A DNA stretch of 16,365 bases from Thalassiosira profunda (taxonomy: Eukaryota > Bacillariophyta > Thalassiosirophyceae > Thalassiosirales > Thalassiosiraceae), in contig JALLAP010002164.1 in NCBI GenBank assembly GCA_036939355.1, forward strand, positions 1 through 16,365, read 5' to 3'. The position numbers were made by a program, and so were the translations under genes. The notes beneath the pieces were generated by a model, which saw only the letters and a program-made list of their open reading frames with translations, did not search any database and was not told the origin of the DNA. Within the stretch, counting starts at the first letter, position 1; each line of letters starts with the position of its first letter. Of the stretch, positions 6,296-14,083 are shown piece after piece.

Positions 6296-8134
6296 ATGGG
6301 CTCCGAATTGGAAGCGCCGCTGCTCGCCGGCTCAGGTGGTTCAGCTGCTGCCGCCCCCCGAATTCTCGACCGCGACGGCACCTTCTCCCAATCGCGGGGG
6401 CGGTGGAGCGTCGCCAACACCAACTCCCGCTCGTCGGCGGGGTTTGGCGCGGCGAGGCAGCGCCGCGCCGCCGCCCCTTCCGCCAGTTCCCCCGGGGATG
6501 AGGGATGGGACGACAACAGCAGCGCCCCGCGCGGAGTGTCACCCTCCATTAATCGACGCCCGCAACACGCCCCCAACGCCAACGGCAGTTCTTGCTGCTG
6601 CGCCCCCGCCGAGCACCCCGGCCGGAGATGCTGGGATGACTGGTTCCACACCCTCTCCTATACGCCCACGTGCATACTCATGTTTGGGGTTTTCGTAGCC
6701 TACTTTATCACAATTGTAATATTTGCCGGCCTCTATCTCACGGTAAACAAAGTGGGATCGTATTACGGAGGGAGCGGGACCAATCATGGAGGCGGGGAGC
6801 AGAATGATATAAAGCTAGGAGATGGCGATGGGGGAGATGTCGACATTAGTTCGTTTTGCGGGATGGATATAAACAATCACATGGAAGGTGAGCCAACTGG
6901 TATCTTGATCGGAGTTGCTTGGCAGAATGCAAACTCATTTTGCAATGTACCTCCCTTTTCTGCAGCCCTCTACTTCAGCCTCTCCACCATGGCCACCATC
7001 GGCTACGGCACGTCGGACTACTACTTCGGCGAGTGCTGGACCCCCTTCCTCCTCGTATTGCTCCAGGTCTTCGCGGCCATCGTCTTCTCCTCCCTCGCCA
7101 TCGGATTGCTGTTTCAGCGCATGTCGCGGGGACAGAAGCGGGGGCGGACGATTGTGTTCAGCGACGTGGCCGTGGTGCGGAAGGTGCGGGGACGGTGGTA
7201 CTGGATGTTCCGCGTGGCCGAATTGCGGAAGCGGCACATCATCGGGGCGAAAGTGCGGGTGTTCTGCGTGCGGCACGAGCGCTGCCCGGTGGCCCTCGCG
7301 GGAGGTGGAGGAGGGGAGGGAGGGAATGTCGTGGAGCTGGAAACGGCGCACTTTGTCTCCCATCCGCTGCCGCTGCTCGACGGCAGCCAATCCACCAACG
7401 CGACAAATGGCAGTGCGGCTGCTTCGGGCGGAGACGAAGAGGATCCCCATTCGGACGGCGTGTTCGAGCAGAGCATACTGATGGGGTTGCCACACGTCCT
7501 CGTCCATCGCATGGACGCGCTCAGTCCGTTGATGCCTCCACGACCGGTCTGGTACGATGAGGGGGGAGTACCGCATACGCACGGTCCGGCGGGCGTCCCT
7601 TTGGCAACAGTGTCAGAGTCGCCGACTGAAAGCACAGCGGCAGATGGCACGTCGGGAGAAACTTCATCTAGCCTTTTGGCGACCACGATAGGGGGCAAAC
7701 AGTCGACCGCGTCTTCGTTGCTTGGCGACCAACCGACGCAGGAGGAGATAACGCACTTCCTGCAAGATCGCCAGGCGGAGATGATCGTATTCCTCGAAGG
7801 CATTTGCGAGGTGACCGGGATGGCTCTGCAGGCGCGACATTCGTACCGGATGGAGGACATTGCCTTCCATCAAACGTTTGCACCCTGCGTCTTTCCCGCC
7901 GTCGCCGGTGCTACCGCAACGAGCGAGGGAAAGCGGTGGAATCCATTTGCAAATCGCAAGGCGAAGGTGGAGCAGGATCCTCGACCCAGCGACATGCCCG
8001 GTGAGGAGGTGTATGCCGTGCAACCCTCAGCGGCGCTGGAGATTGATTTCAGCCAGTTCCACGACCTGCGCCCAGCGCCTCTCGATTCCATGTCGTGTCC
8101 GTACATTCCATCCTCTTCTCTGCGCAGGCGATGA
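6296..8134 (+). CDS. inward-rectifier potassium channel (Kir family)
   Basis: Open frame of 612 codons; I propose splicing out 6888-6965 to give 586 residues. The basic/Ser-rich N-terminus leads to a slide helix at WDDWF and a first span at about 123-150. The pore helix ALYFSLSTM is followed by the K+ selectivity filter TIGYG (208-212 spliced), a flanking Cys pair (188 and 221), the second span (about 223-245), the basic cluster RGQKRGR and the cytoplasmic Kir fold: TIVFSDVAVV, MFRVAELRKRH, LEGICEVTGMALQARHSY, LEIDFSQFHD. The basic cluster and the LRKRH arginine/lysine correspond to residues that bind PIP2 in animal Kir channels. The position equal to the rectification aspartate of Kir2.1 is Ser239 here, suggesting weak rectification. 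Two long Ser/Thr/Gly/Asp insertions enlarge the cytoplasmic domain. It is predicted to conduct K+ at a membrane; which membrane is unknown. The first ATG in frame sits in a good GGGCCATGG context. Confidence 0.93.
   Translation: MGSELEAPLLAGSGGSAAAAPRILDRDGTFSQSRGRWSVANTNSRSSAGFGAARQRRAAAPSASSPGDEGWDDNSSAPRGVSPSINRRPQHAPNANGSSCCCAPAEHPGRRCWDDWFHTLSYTPTCILMFGVFVAYFITIVIFAGLYLTVNKVGSYYGGSGTNHGGGEQNDIKLGDGDGGDVDISSFCGMDINNHMEGEPTGILIGVAWQNANSFCNVPPFSAALYFSLSTMATIGYGTSDYYFGECWTPFLLVLLQVFAAIVFSSLAIGLLFQRMSRGQKRGRTIVFSDVAVVRKVRGRWYWMFRVAELRKRHIIGAKVRVFCVRHERCPVALAGGGGGEGGNVVELETAHFVSHPLPLLDGSQSTNATNGSAAASGGDEEDPHSDGVFEQSILMGLPHVLVHRMDALSPLMPPRPVWYDEGGVPHTHGPAGVPLATVSESPTESTAADGTSGETSSSLLATTIGGKQSTASSLLGDQPTQEEITHFLQDRQAEMIVFLEGICEVTGMALQARHSYRMEDIAFHQTFAPCVFPAVAGATATSEGKRWNPFANRKAKVEQDPRPSDMPGEEVYAVQPSAALEIDFSQFHDLRPAPLDSMSCPYIPSSSLRRR
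6888..6965 (+). other. stop-free 78-nt intron inside the Kir pore-loop coding region
   Basis: Donor GAAG|GTGAGC and acceptor CCCTTTTCTGCAG|CC, with a polypyrimidine run before the AG. The length is a multiple of three and has no in-frame stop, so the open frame hides it. After removal, the spacing from the turret cysteine to the last Gly of GYG is 24 residues, exactly as in Kir2.1; retaining the intron gives 22 from the next cysteine. Confidence 0.75.
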
Positions 8135-8336
8135 GATTGGCAGACCGTCTAATCATACATGAACGCAACTTCTAATCCTATCTCTATGAACTGCTGTTGA
8201 TCTGATATTACCTCCTAGCCTGCCAGCTTATGCATGTTGGGTTTCAGTTGCTTGCTACCTCTCTAGCTAAAAAGCAGACCTTGTGCTCCATGTCGTGTCG
8301 TATGATGACGCTTTCTAAGACACCCGTCTGCTGACT

Positions 8337-8357
8337 CTTGTAGCGGTCAGCTACAGG
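8337..8357. repeat. hairpin (TGTAGC-5-GCTACA, extended by C-G and a wobble pair)
   Basis: TGTAGC at 8339-8344 and GCTACA at 8350-8355 flank a five-base loop GGTCA. It lies about 200 bases after the Kir stop and could mark the transcript 3' end or be a chance fold. Confidence 0.35.
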
Positions 8358-8735
8358 GGAATTCAGTAACGGATGAGAAAGGTGGGGGCCTCAAAAATGG
8401 CGGGCAAATCCTCCCTCCAAGCGCTCAACTTTTTTTGTCGGTGGTGGGCTCAACCTTGGATCATGTGCCCGCGCGGCCCCGTAACCAACCCTCCCAACGC
8501 CCGTTGCCAGACTAGAGCATTGATCCAGAGCGGCCATCACTTGTCGGCAACACATCTGTCGGCAGCGCTGCTAAATTTGAAGTTGGCCTCGGCTGTCTCG
8601 GGAGGTTGATAGGTGAACCTACCCGGGAGGTACCTTTGCACGACCCTGAACCGACCGGGCAGGCTCTCGCGGTATCGAATCTCCAGAGTCTTCGATGGAC
8701 CTAGTCGATTTGCAACTCGAAAGCGGGCGGTCAGG

Positions 8736-8778
8736 TCGGTGCACCCATCAGAGTATCAAACAAATCTCGGTGCACCCA
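8736..8778 (+). promoter_or_regulatory. duplicated TCGGTGCACCCA just upstream of the start codon
   Basis: The same 12 bases occur at 8736-8747 and 8767-8778, a 31-base period, the second ending 13 bases before the ATG at 8792. Each contains the palindrome GGTGCACC. This looks like a paired protein-binding site or 5'-leader element; no known factor is assigned. Confidence 0.45.
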
Positions 8779-8791
8779 CAAACAAACGACG

Positions 8792-11423
8792 ATGATGAAG
8801 CTCCCCATTGCCATCATCCTCGCGGCCCTCTCCCCCGGCGCTGACGCCGGCGCCTTCCCCCGGCGGGGCCAGGAGGTCACCATCACCTCCGTCGAGGGCG
8901 CCGAAGCCGCCCCCGAAGGAGCGGGGCCCGCCCAAATCACCGTCACCGTTCCCGACTACACCGACGAACAGTGCGTGGAGTGGCTCGACGCCGTGTTGGC
9001 CGCCGACGGCGACGGCTCCGGGGGACTGTCCACCGACGAATTCTTCGCCTTCTTCCAGGGCATCGAGGAGCCGGACCACGTCGACGAGTACTTCGACCAG
9101 TTCGACTCCTACGCCGACCTGGGCTTCACGTTCAAGATCGTCCACAAGGCGCTGGCGTGCCGGTGCGCCGACCTGGGGGGCGGGGAGGGGTGCTGCACCG
9201 GCCGGGACGCGGAGGTGCCGCTGACGGGGCTGACGGACGAGAGTCAGGAGGGGATGAGTCCGGACATGCTGCGGATGTCGGCGGAATATCGGGCGGACAT
9301 TTGCAACGCCATCGCCGCGGCGTTTGATTTAATTGAAGATCCGGACGCCCCGGCCACCACGGAGGCCCCGGTCGCGACCACGGGGGCGACCGAGCCAGCC
9401 GGCGTGACGGACGGGGTGGCCTTCGAGTGCACCGACGCCGCGGCGTGCAACGAAAATGCCCCCTCGGGCGATGCGGCCTCCGGCTGGACCTCCCTGGGCG
9501 ACTGTGGGTCCGGGACCGAGCTCCCCTGCCCGGACGCCTACGACGACGAGGGGCAGTACGCCTCTGGAGCCGAGGTGTCTGTGGTGGACCCGGCCTCCCT
9601 CCCCCTCATGGAAATCGACGTGGTGGGGAGCGTCGTGGATTATTCCACCTTCGAGGAGGGAGACGAGTATTACGACGCCCAGGCCGTCATGGACAACACC
9701 GGCAACAACGGGATCTTGATGGAGGTCATCGACGCGTTCGGCGTGCTGGTTGTCCAGACGCAGGCGGAGATGTTGGGGATGATGGACGATCCAACGAGCG
9801 AGGGGAAGCGGCTGCGGGGACGGAGGGTGCAGGATGGGAGCATGGGGTCCTTGGCCCCGGTCGTGGTCACCGACATTCGTGAGTACTTGGCTTGCCATCG
9901 TCCTCGTGGCTTCCTTTTTTTTCGCTTCCCTAACAACGTCACGGCTCACACTTTTTGTCCATTGCAAATTATTAGCTTGTCCTGACAGCCTGATCTACGC
10001 CCCCGCCGACGGACTCTGCCTCAACTTCAAAATGACCATCCTCGCCGGCGACTCCACCCCCGAGGGCATCGCGGATGCGGTCGCAGCGTTCGAGGCGCAG
10101 CTCGTCAAGGCCATCGACGAGGATGGGGAGTTGTACAAGATTGCTGCGGAGGCCAACCCTACCACCGACATCGTTGGTCTGGGCAACCCTGGAGGAGGAA
10201 TCGATTACCTGGCACTCTCGGACCGCGACGTCGACTCTGGTGGAGGAGGGACCGAGGAAGAAGACAGCTCCTCTGGACTCTCCACGGCTGCCATCGTCTT
10301 TATCGCCCTGGCCGTCCTCTGCGTTCCCCTGCTTATCCTCGCCGCGGTCACGCGCTACCGCCAGGTCCAGGACGAGAAGCGCCGGCGGCGCCTCGCCGAC
10401 TGGCAGGCGAACAACGAGAAGGATTTGGAGGCCCAGGACGGACCGGGCGCCGATTCGGAAGATCCCAAGCCACTGCCCGATGGAGACGAGCCCGTGCCGG
10501 GGCAGGAGCCGGTGGAAAGCGACGACGAGAGCTCGGCTCCGAGCGTGTGGAGCGACAGCAAGAGCGAGGCGGTGGAGGGAGAGCCTGGGTTCGTAGACAG
10601 CGAGGCGGGCGCGGGCGCCACGGCCGGCAGTGCGCTGGCGGCCATGGGTGCTGCGGGCGCCGCGGCGGCCATTGCCGGATCGAAGAAGGGCAAGGCGGAC
10701 GACAAGGCGGCCATCGTCCAGGAGATCCGCGTCCTCGCCAAGGAGACCAACGCTCCCAAGAGCGCCGACGAGCTTCTCGCCGCGTACGCCGGGCGGGAGG
10801 AGGAGCTGCTCAGCCACCTCCGCAAGATGAAGGCGAAGCAGCTCGAGGGCGACAAGTCGGCGGTGAAGGCTGAGGTGGCGGAACTGGTGGCCAAGACGAA
10901 TCCCGGCAAGAGCACCGAGGAGCTTCTGGCCGCCTACGAGGGACGGGAGGAAGACCTGAAAAACAACCTCCAAAAGATGCGATCGAAGCAGCTGAAGGAG
11001 TCGGTCCGGAACCTCGTCAGTGAGACCAACCCGGGCAAGAGCAGCAAGGAACTGCTCGCAGCCTATGCCGGGCGGGAGGAGGAGCTGGAGAAGAATCTGC
11101 TGAAGATGAAATCGCAAAAGCAGAAGGAGGAGGTGAAGAGCCTCGTGGCGAAGACCAACCCCGGGAAGAGCAGCAAGGAGCTGTTGGCGGCCTACGAGGG
11201 GCGCGAGGACGAGTTGATTTCCAACTTAAAGAAGATGGAGGCGAAGCAGGCCAAGACGCCGGCGAGGCCGCCTTCGCCCAAGGCCGCGATCAAGGAGGAA
11301 ATTGATTCGCTTGTGAAGGCCACCAATCCTGGCAAGAGCACGGAGGAGCTGCTCTCGGCGTACGAGGGACGGGAGGAGGAGTTGGCAAATCACCTGCGAA
11401 AGCTGAAGTCGTCGAAAAAGTAG
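8792..11423 (+). CDS. single-pass membrane protein: EF-hand/Cys-rich ectodomain and five GREEEL repeats
   Basis: Join 8792-9878 and 9976-11423, 844 residues. A signal peptide (cleavage near ADAG-AF, residue 20) is followed by YTDEQCVEWLD and a canonical EF-hand loop DGDGSGGLSTDE (72-83), so calcium binding is likely. The cysteines CRC...CC at 123-135 and more up to about 376 suggest disulfides. After a Gly/Ser/Glu stalk, residues 466-488 form the only membrane span, followed by a basic stop-transfer stretch. The cytoplasmic tail carries DDESSAPSVWS (545-555), the Ala/Gly motif AAMGAAGAAAA, and five repeats of about 43 residues (609-844). The architecture suggests a calcium-sensing or adhesive surface receptor with a helical tail scaffold, but I know no characterised member. 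The gene at 11936-13150 is a convergent paralogue. A second ATG immediately follows the first and changes nothing. Confidence 0.88.
9879..9975 (+). other. intron (97 nt) in the EF-hand membrane-protein gene
   Basis: Donor ATTC|GTGAGT and acceptor AAATTATTAG|CT. Splicing changes the junction codon to CCT and joins the signal-peptide/EF-hand exon to the span/repeat exon. Without it the first frame stops at 9985 and the second has no secretion signal. TTGCAA lies 9-14 bases before the acceptor. Confidence 0.9.
10713..11420 (+). repeat. five tandem coding repeats of about 43 codons (GREEEL units)
   Basis: Protein units at 609-651, 659-702, 703-745, 746-787 and 801-844. Consensus core: LVAKTNPGKS, then ELLAAY, then [AE]GREEEL, then NLxKMK. 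Unit 1 is the most divergent (NAPKS for NPGKS). Units 4 and 5 are separated by a Pro/Ala linker. Units differ at many silent sites, so the array is old, not a fresh expansion. The pattern predicts two or three short amphipathic helices per unit. Confidence 0.9.
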
Positions 11424-11935
11424 TGCTGGATGTGTGAACACCACGGGGAAGAATTGTGTATGGGATACGCCTTCTTATGGGTTGGGGGCGGCGCAACCAG
11501 AAATGAATGTTCTGTAAAGACGTGCGGAGAAGGACAACGGTCCTTCGTGATGAAGTGTATCCGGTAGTAGACAGTCGTTTACCTGTTACGCTAGAGTTGT
11601 GGCAAGGAGCTGAGGGAGAAGGGTCCCCTTGCTTGCTTTCCCCTCAGACAACCTCAGATTACAAGCTGCTCTCTCTCTAGAGGTAAGGTTCGTACGTCCC
11701 GTTGGTGCGCCCGGCCTGTCAGTTGCAGTTCTAGAGTTCAGGATCGTATTGGTGTGATCCTTTGCCGCAATCACTTGTTTGTCTAGACAAAGATTTCTTA
11801 TGCATTACTCAACTGAATCTATCTCACGCACCAAACACCACAAACACACACCACGAAATGCAACCCTCTCCGATCCCGAGGTACAATAGCTCCTCATCAA
11901 TCGAACAACCCCACACCACCATGTAGCTCTTGCTC
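11424..11935. other. intergenic region between convergent paralogues
   Basis: 512 bases holding the two 3' ends. A hairpin is at 11529-11546. CT-rich runs occur around 11670-11682. I see no open frame with coding bias and no extra repeat units for the minus-strand gene. Confidence 0.5.
11529..11546. terminator. 7-bp hairpin after the repeat-protein gene
   Basis: GAAGGAC, loop AACG, GTCCTTC: a perfect stem about 105 bases after the stop at 11423. It may be a 3' UTR structure. Eukaryotic terminators are not defined by hairpins, so this label is tentative. Confidence 0.25.
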
Positions 11936-13150
11936 TCAAGTCATGGCCCCTCCCGTGCCCGAGAGATTTGCCGCGGCCGCGCCCGCCGCCCCCATGGCCG
12001 CCAGCGAACTTCCCGCCGTCACGCCCACCGCCTGGTCGTCGGCATCCACCATCCCCATCTCCCCCGTCTCCTCCGCCTCGCTCCCGCTCCACACGCTCGG
12101 CGCCGAGCTCTCGTCGTCGGCCTCCGGCTCCGGCTCCGGCTGGGGCTCGTCGTTCGCCTCCGGCTCCGGCAAGGGAGCCTCGCCCTCGTCGGCCGCCTCG
12201 GGACTTTCGAGGTCCTCGTCCATCTGATCGCCCGCGAAGGCCCGGAGGCGCTGGCGCTCGAGATGGCGGCGGTAGAGGATGAGGGCGATGATGGCGAGGA
12301 GGAGGGCGAGGAGGGCCAGGACGATGCCCACGATGGCGCCCGTGGAGAGGCCCGAGTCTTCCTCCGGCAGCCCCTTCTCCACAGCAGGGATCTCCTTCCC
12401 GGCAGTGGGCGACACCGAGACGGTCGGAGCGGGCGTCACCACCGGCGCGGCCGTCACCGGCGCCTGCGTGACCGGCATCGCCGAAGGCGCACCCGTCGGC
12501 GGGGGCGTGGGCGCCTTCGTCGGCTGCGGGCTCTCGATCGTCCGATCCAGCACGTACGAGATCTGCTGGCAGACCAGATCGTGGTACTCCTCCTCGGCGG
12601 GCGTGGTGCCCAGGTCCCGGTCCTCCATCCCGACCGTCAACACCTCAGCGTTGTCGCCCTCGCAGCATTCGGCGCCGTAGCCCAGCTTCTCGCAGTGGCA
12701 GGAGAGGGATTTGTGCACCACCCGAAAGATCCAGGGGAGCTCGTCGAAGTCCTCGTAGGCCGTGAAGTACTCGGCGATGTACGGGGGATCGGCGATGCTG
12801 GACAGGAAGGCGTGGTATTCGGCCTCGTTCAGGCCTCCCGTCGCGGAGGCATCGGAAGCGACGATGAGGTCGAGCCAGTAGTTGCACTGCTCTTCCGTGT
12901 AGTTGGGCGGCGTGCCGGTGTCTTCCGGCTCGGTGGGGCCGGTCCCGGTCGTCGTGGCGACGGACATTTCCTCCTGGAGGTCGCGACGAGGAGGCTGCTT
13001 CGCCTCCAGGCCGAGGTACGGATCATAGGCCTCGTCGGCCCGGACCTTTGATTGATAGCGAGCGGCGTTCGATCGCTTCCGCGCGGGGCCCTTTGCCTGG
13101 ACGAAGGGCGCGACCAGAGGGAGGAACGCGGCGAGATGTCTGAGACCCAT
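11936..13150 (-). CDS. single-pass membrane protein, EF-hand-like ectodomain (paralogue of 8792-11423, no repeats)
   Basis: An intronless 404-codon gene. The signal peptide runs to about residue 19 (FVQA). A basic pro-region precedes the shared ectodomain: YTEEQCNYWLD (84-94), a loop DASATGGLNEAE (100-111), EYFTAYEDF, FRVVHKSLSCHC and CC at 162-163. These align residue by residue with the plus-strand neighbour. The loop keeps D1, T5, G6, L8 and E12 but replaces the second acidic position with Ser, so calcium binding is probably weak or lost. A Pro/Thr/Ala-rich stalk (about 205-255), likely O-glycosylated, leads to the span at 270-293 and an acidic Pro-rich tail with DDESSAPSVWS (345-355) and AAMGAAGAAAA (384-394), ending soon after. 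It lacks the GREEEL repeats. Role unknown; a cell-surface receptor or adhesion protein is the best guess. Confidence 0.87.
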   Translation of the reverse strand: MGLRHLAAFLPLVAPFVQAKGPARKRSNAARYQSKVRADEAYDPYLGLEAKQPPRRDLQEEMSVATTTGTGPTEPEDTGTPPNYTEEQCNYWLDLIVASDASATGGLNEAEYHAFLSSIADPPYIAEYFTAYEDFDELPWIFRVVHKSLSCHCEKLGYGAECCEGDNAEVLTVGMEDRDLGTTPAEEEYHDLVCQQISYVLDRTIESPQPTKAPTPPPTGAPSAMPVTQAPVTAAPVVTPAPTVSVSPTAGKEIPAVEKGLPEEDSGLSTGAIVGIVLALLALLLAIIALILYRRHLERQRLRAFAGDQMDEDLESPEAADEGEAPLPEPEANDEPQPEPEPEADDESSAPSVWSGSEAEETGEMGMVDADDQAVGVTAGSSLAAMGAAGAAAANLSGTGGAMT

Positions 13151-13605
13151 CGTTGCTATGGTGTTTGGCTGCTTCTGATACGAACCTGTATTGATATTGA
13201 TATGTGCGTAAATCGGTGAGAAGGGAAACTATCTCATGAAGTAGGCCAAGCGAGCAATGAATTGCCGGACGTCGCAGGCCTCGATCCAAGCCCAACGCGA
13301 AGGACACAGCTCATGCAGTAGGGCGCAGAGGACCCTACGCCCAGTCCTCCTCTCACTCCGGTAACTACTCACCGTCGACAACAGCCAACCCAAAAGGAAA
13401 GGAACGAGCCCAAACAGTGCCGCCGCTTTGCCAGCAGAGTTGCAAAGGGCAAGATGAGGAGGAAGTGCAGGTAAATCAGTGCTCGATTGGCAAGATCGCT
13501 TCGGCATCGGCCATCGGCCGCTGTGTGGTTTTGAAGGCGGGCAGTGAAGAGAGAAGCCAGTGGAGGGTCACTCTGATCAAAGAGTTGAGCGGGCTTTTCA
13601 ATGGG

Positions 13606-13710
13606 TACGTTGGAATTCAGTACTGTTAATTTACATACGTTTGGGATTCAGTACTAGAAAGCCCGCGAAGTCGTTTGAATGAGGTCAAAATGAACGGTGG
13701 GAATTAGTAC
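13606..13710. repeat. three copies of an imperfect ~19-bp element
   Basis: TACGTTGGAATTCAGTACT at 13606-13624 and TACGTTTGGGATTCAGTACT at 13636-13655 differ by one base change and one insertion. A weaker third copy, ACGGTGGGAATTAGTAC, is at 13694-13710. The first two copies start 30 bases apart, about three helical turns, which suits cooperative protein binding. Confidence 0.55.
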
Positions 13711-14050
13711 ATTTCGGAGGACAGGAGGGAGGGAAGGATGTACTCTGGACAGTTGTATCCATAGATCGGACGCCCGGCACCAAATTTGTCTCACGTCCGA
13801 CCGCACTCAAACGCTAACTTTGTCGAACAGCAATCGAAACGGGGTGAACTGAAAATGGCCCCTGCTCCTCTCGGCACGGCGATTGCAACGCACCTGCAAA
13901 CCATCGACGGCAAGAGAAGAGCCCACCTCGTCGCACTCGGCACATCTACCGACCCACGAGCTGGACTCCTGCCGGACAATTGGCACAGATTTGCAAAGCG
14001 CGTTGGGAACCCCAGGAGAGGCACTATCCAGCGTGACGCCGCCAATGCGC

Positions 14051-14060
14051 ATAAAAGAAT
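14051..14060 (+). promoter_or_regulatory. TATA-like element upstream of 14084
   Basis: ATAAAAGAAT stands out in GC-rich surroundings about 25 bases before the start codon. If it is a true TATA box the 5' leader would be almost absent, so it may instead be part of the leader, with transcription starting further upstream. Confidence 0.2.
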
Positions 14061-14083
14061 AGATACATCGTGCGCCACTGCTC

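Larger units (their letters stand above)
8135..8791. other. intergenic region, Kir 3' end to membrane-protein promoter
   Basis: 657 bases with no convincing gene. The AT-rich first part is the probable Kir 3' untranslated region. A hairpin lies at 8337-8357. The last 100 bases before the ATG hold TTGCAA (8710-8715) and a duplicated TCGGTGCACCCA. Short open frames at 8373 and 8613 show no domain and no codon bias. Confidence 0.5.
13151..14083. promoter_or_regulatory. long divergent intergenic region between two membrane-protein genes
   Basis: 933 bases, the longest gap here, must contain two promoters. It holds three copies of a roughly 19-base element between 13606 and 13710, three TTGCAA hexamers (13440, 13883, 13991), and an AT-rich ATAAAAGAAT about 25 bases before the ATG at 14084. 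The open frames inside show no codon bias or domain. Confidence 0.5.

Noticed and set aside
8087..8302. TCCATGTCGTGTC present twice near the Kir 3' end
   Set aside because: A single 13-base match pair is expected by chance in a window of this size; flanks do not match.
8668..8690. B-box-like GGTATCGAATCTCC suggesting a tRNA
   Set aside because: No complementary T-arm stem and no acceptor, D or anticodon arms around it.
9972..11117. 381-codon minus-strand frame opposite the repeat gene
   Set aside because: Leu/Arg-rich antisense of the GREEEL repeats with no domain or signal.
11529..11546. Hairpin as a bacterial-type terminator
   Set aside because: The genes have spliceosomal introns, so the window is eukaryotic and a rho-independent terminator is not expected; kept only as a low-confidence structure.
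11930..13051. 373-codon plus-strand frame opposite the paralogue gene
   Set aside because: Antisense shadow; the minus strand encodes a signal peptide, span and conserved ectodomain.
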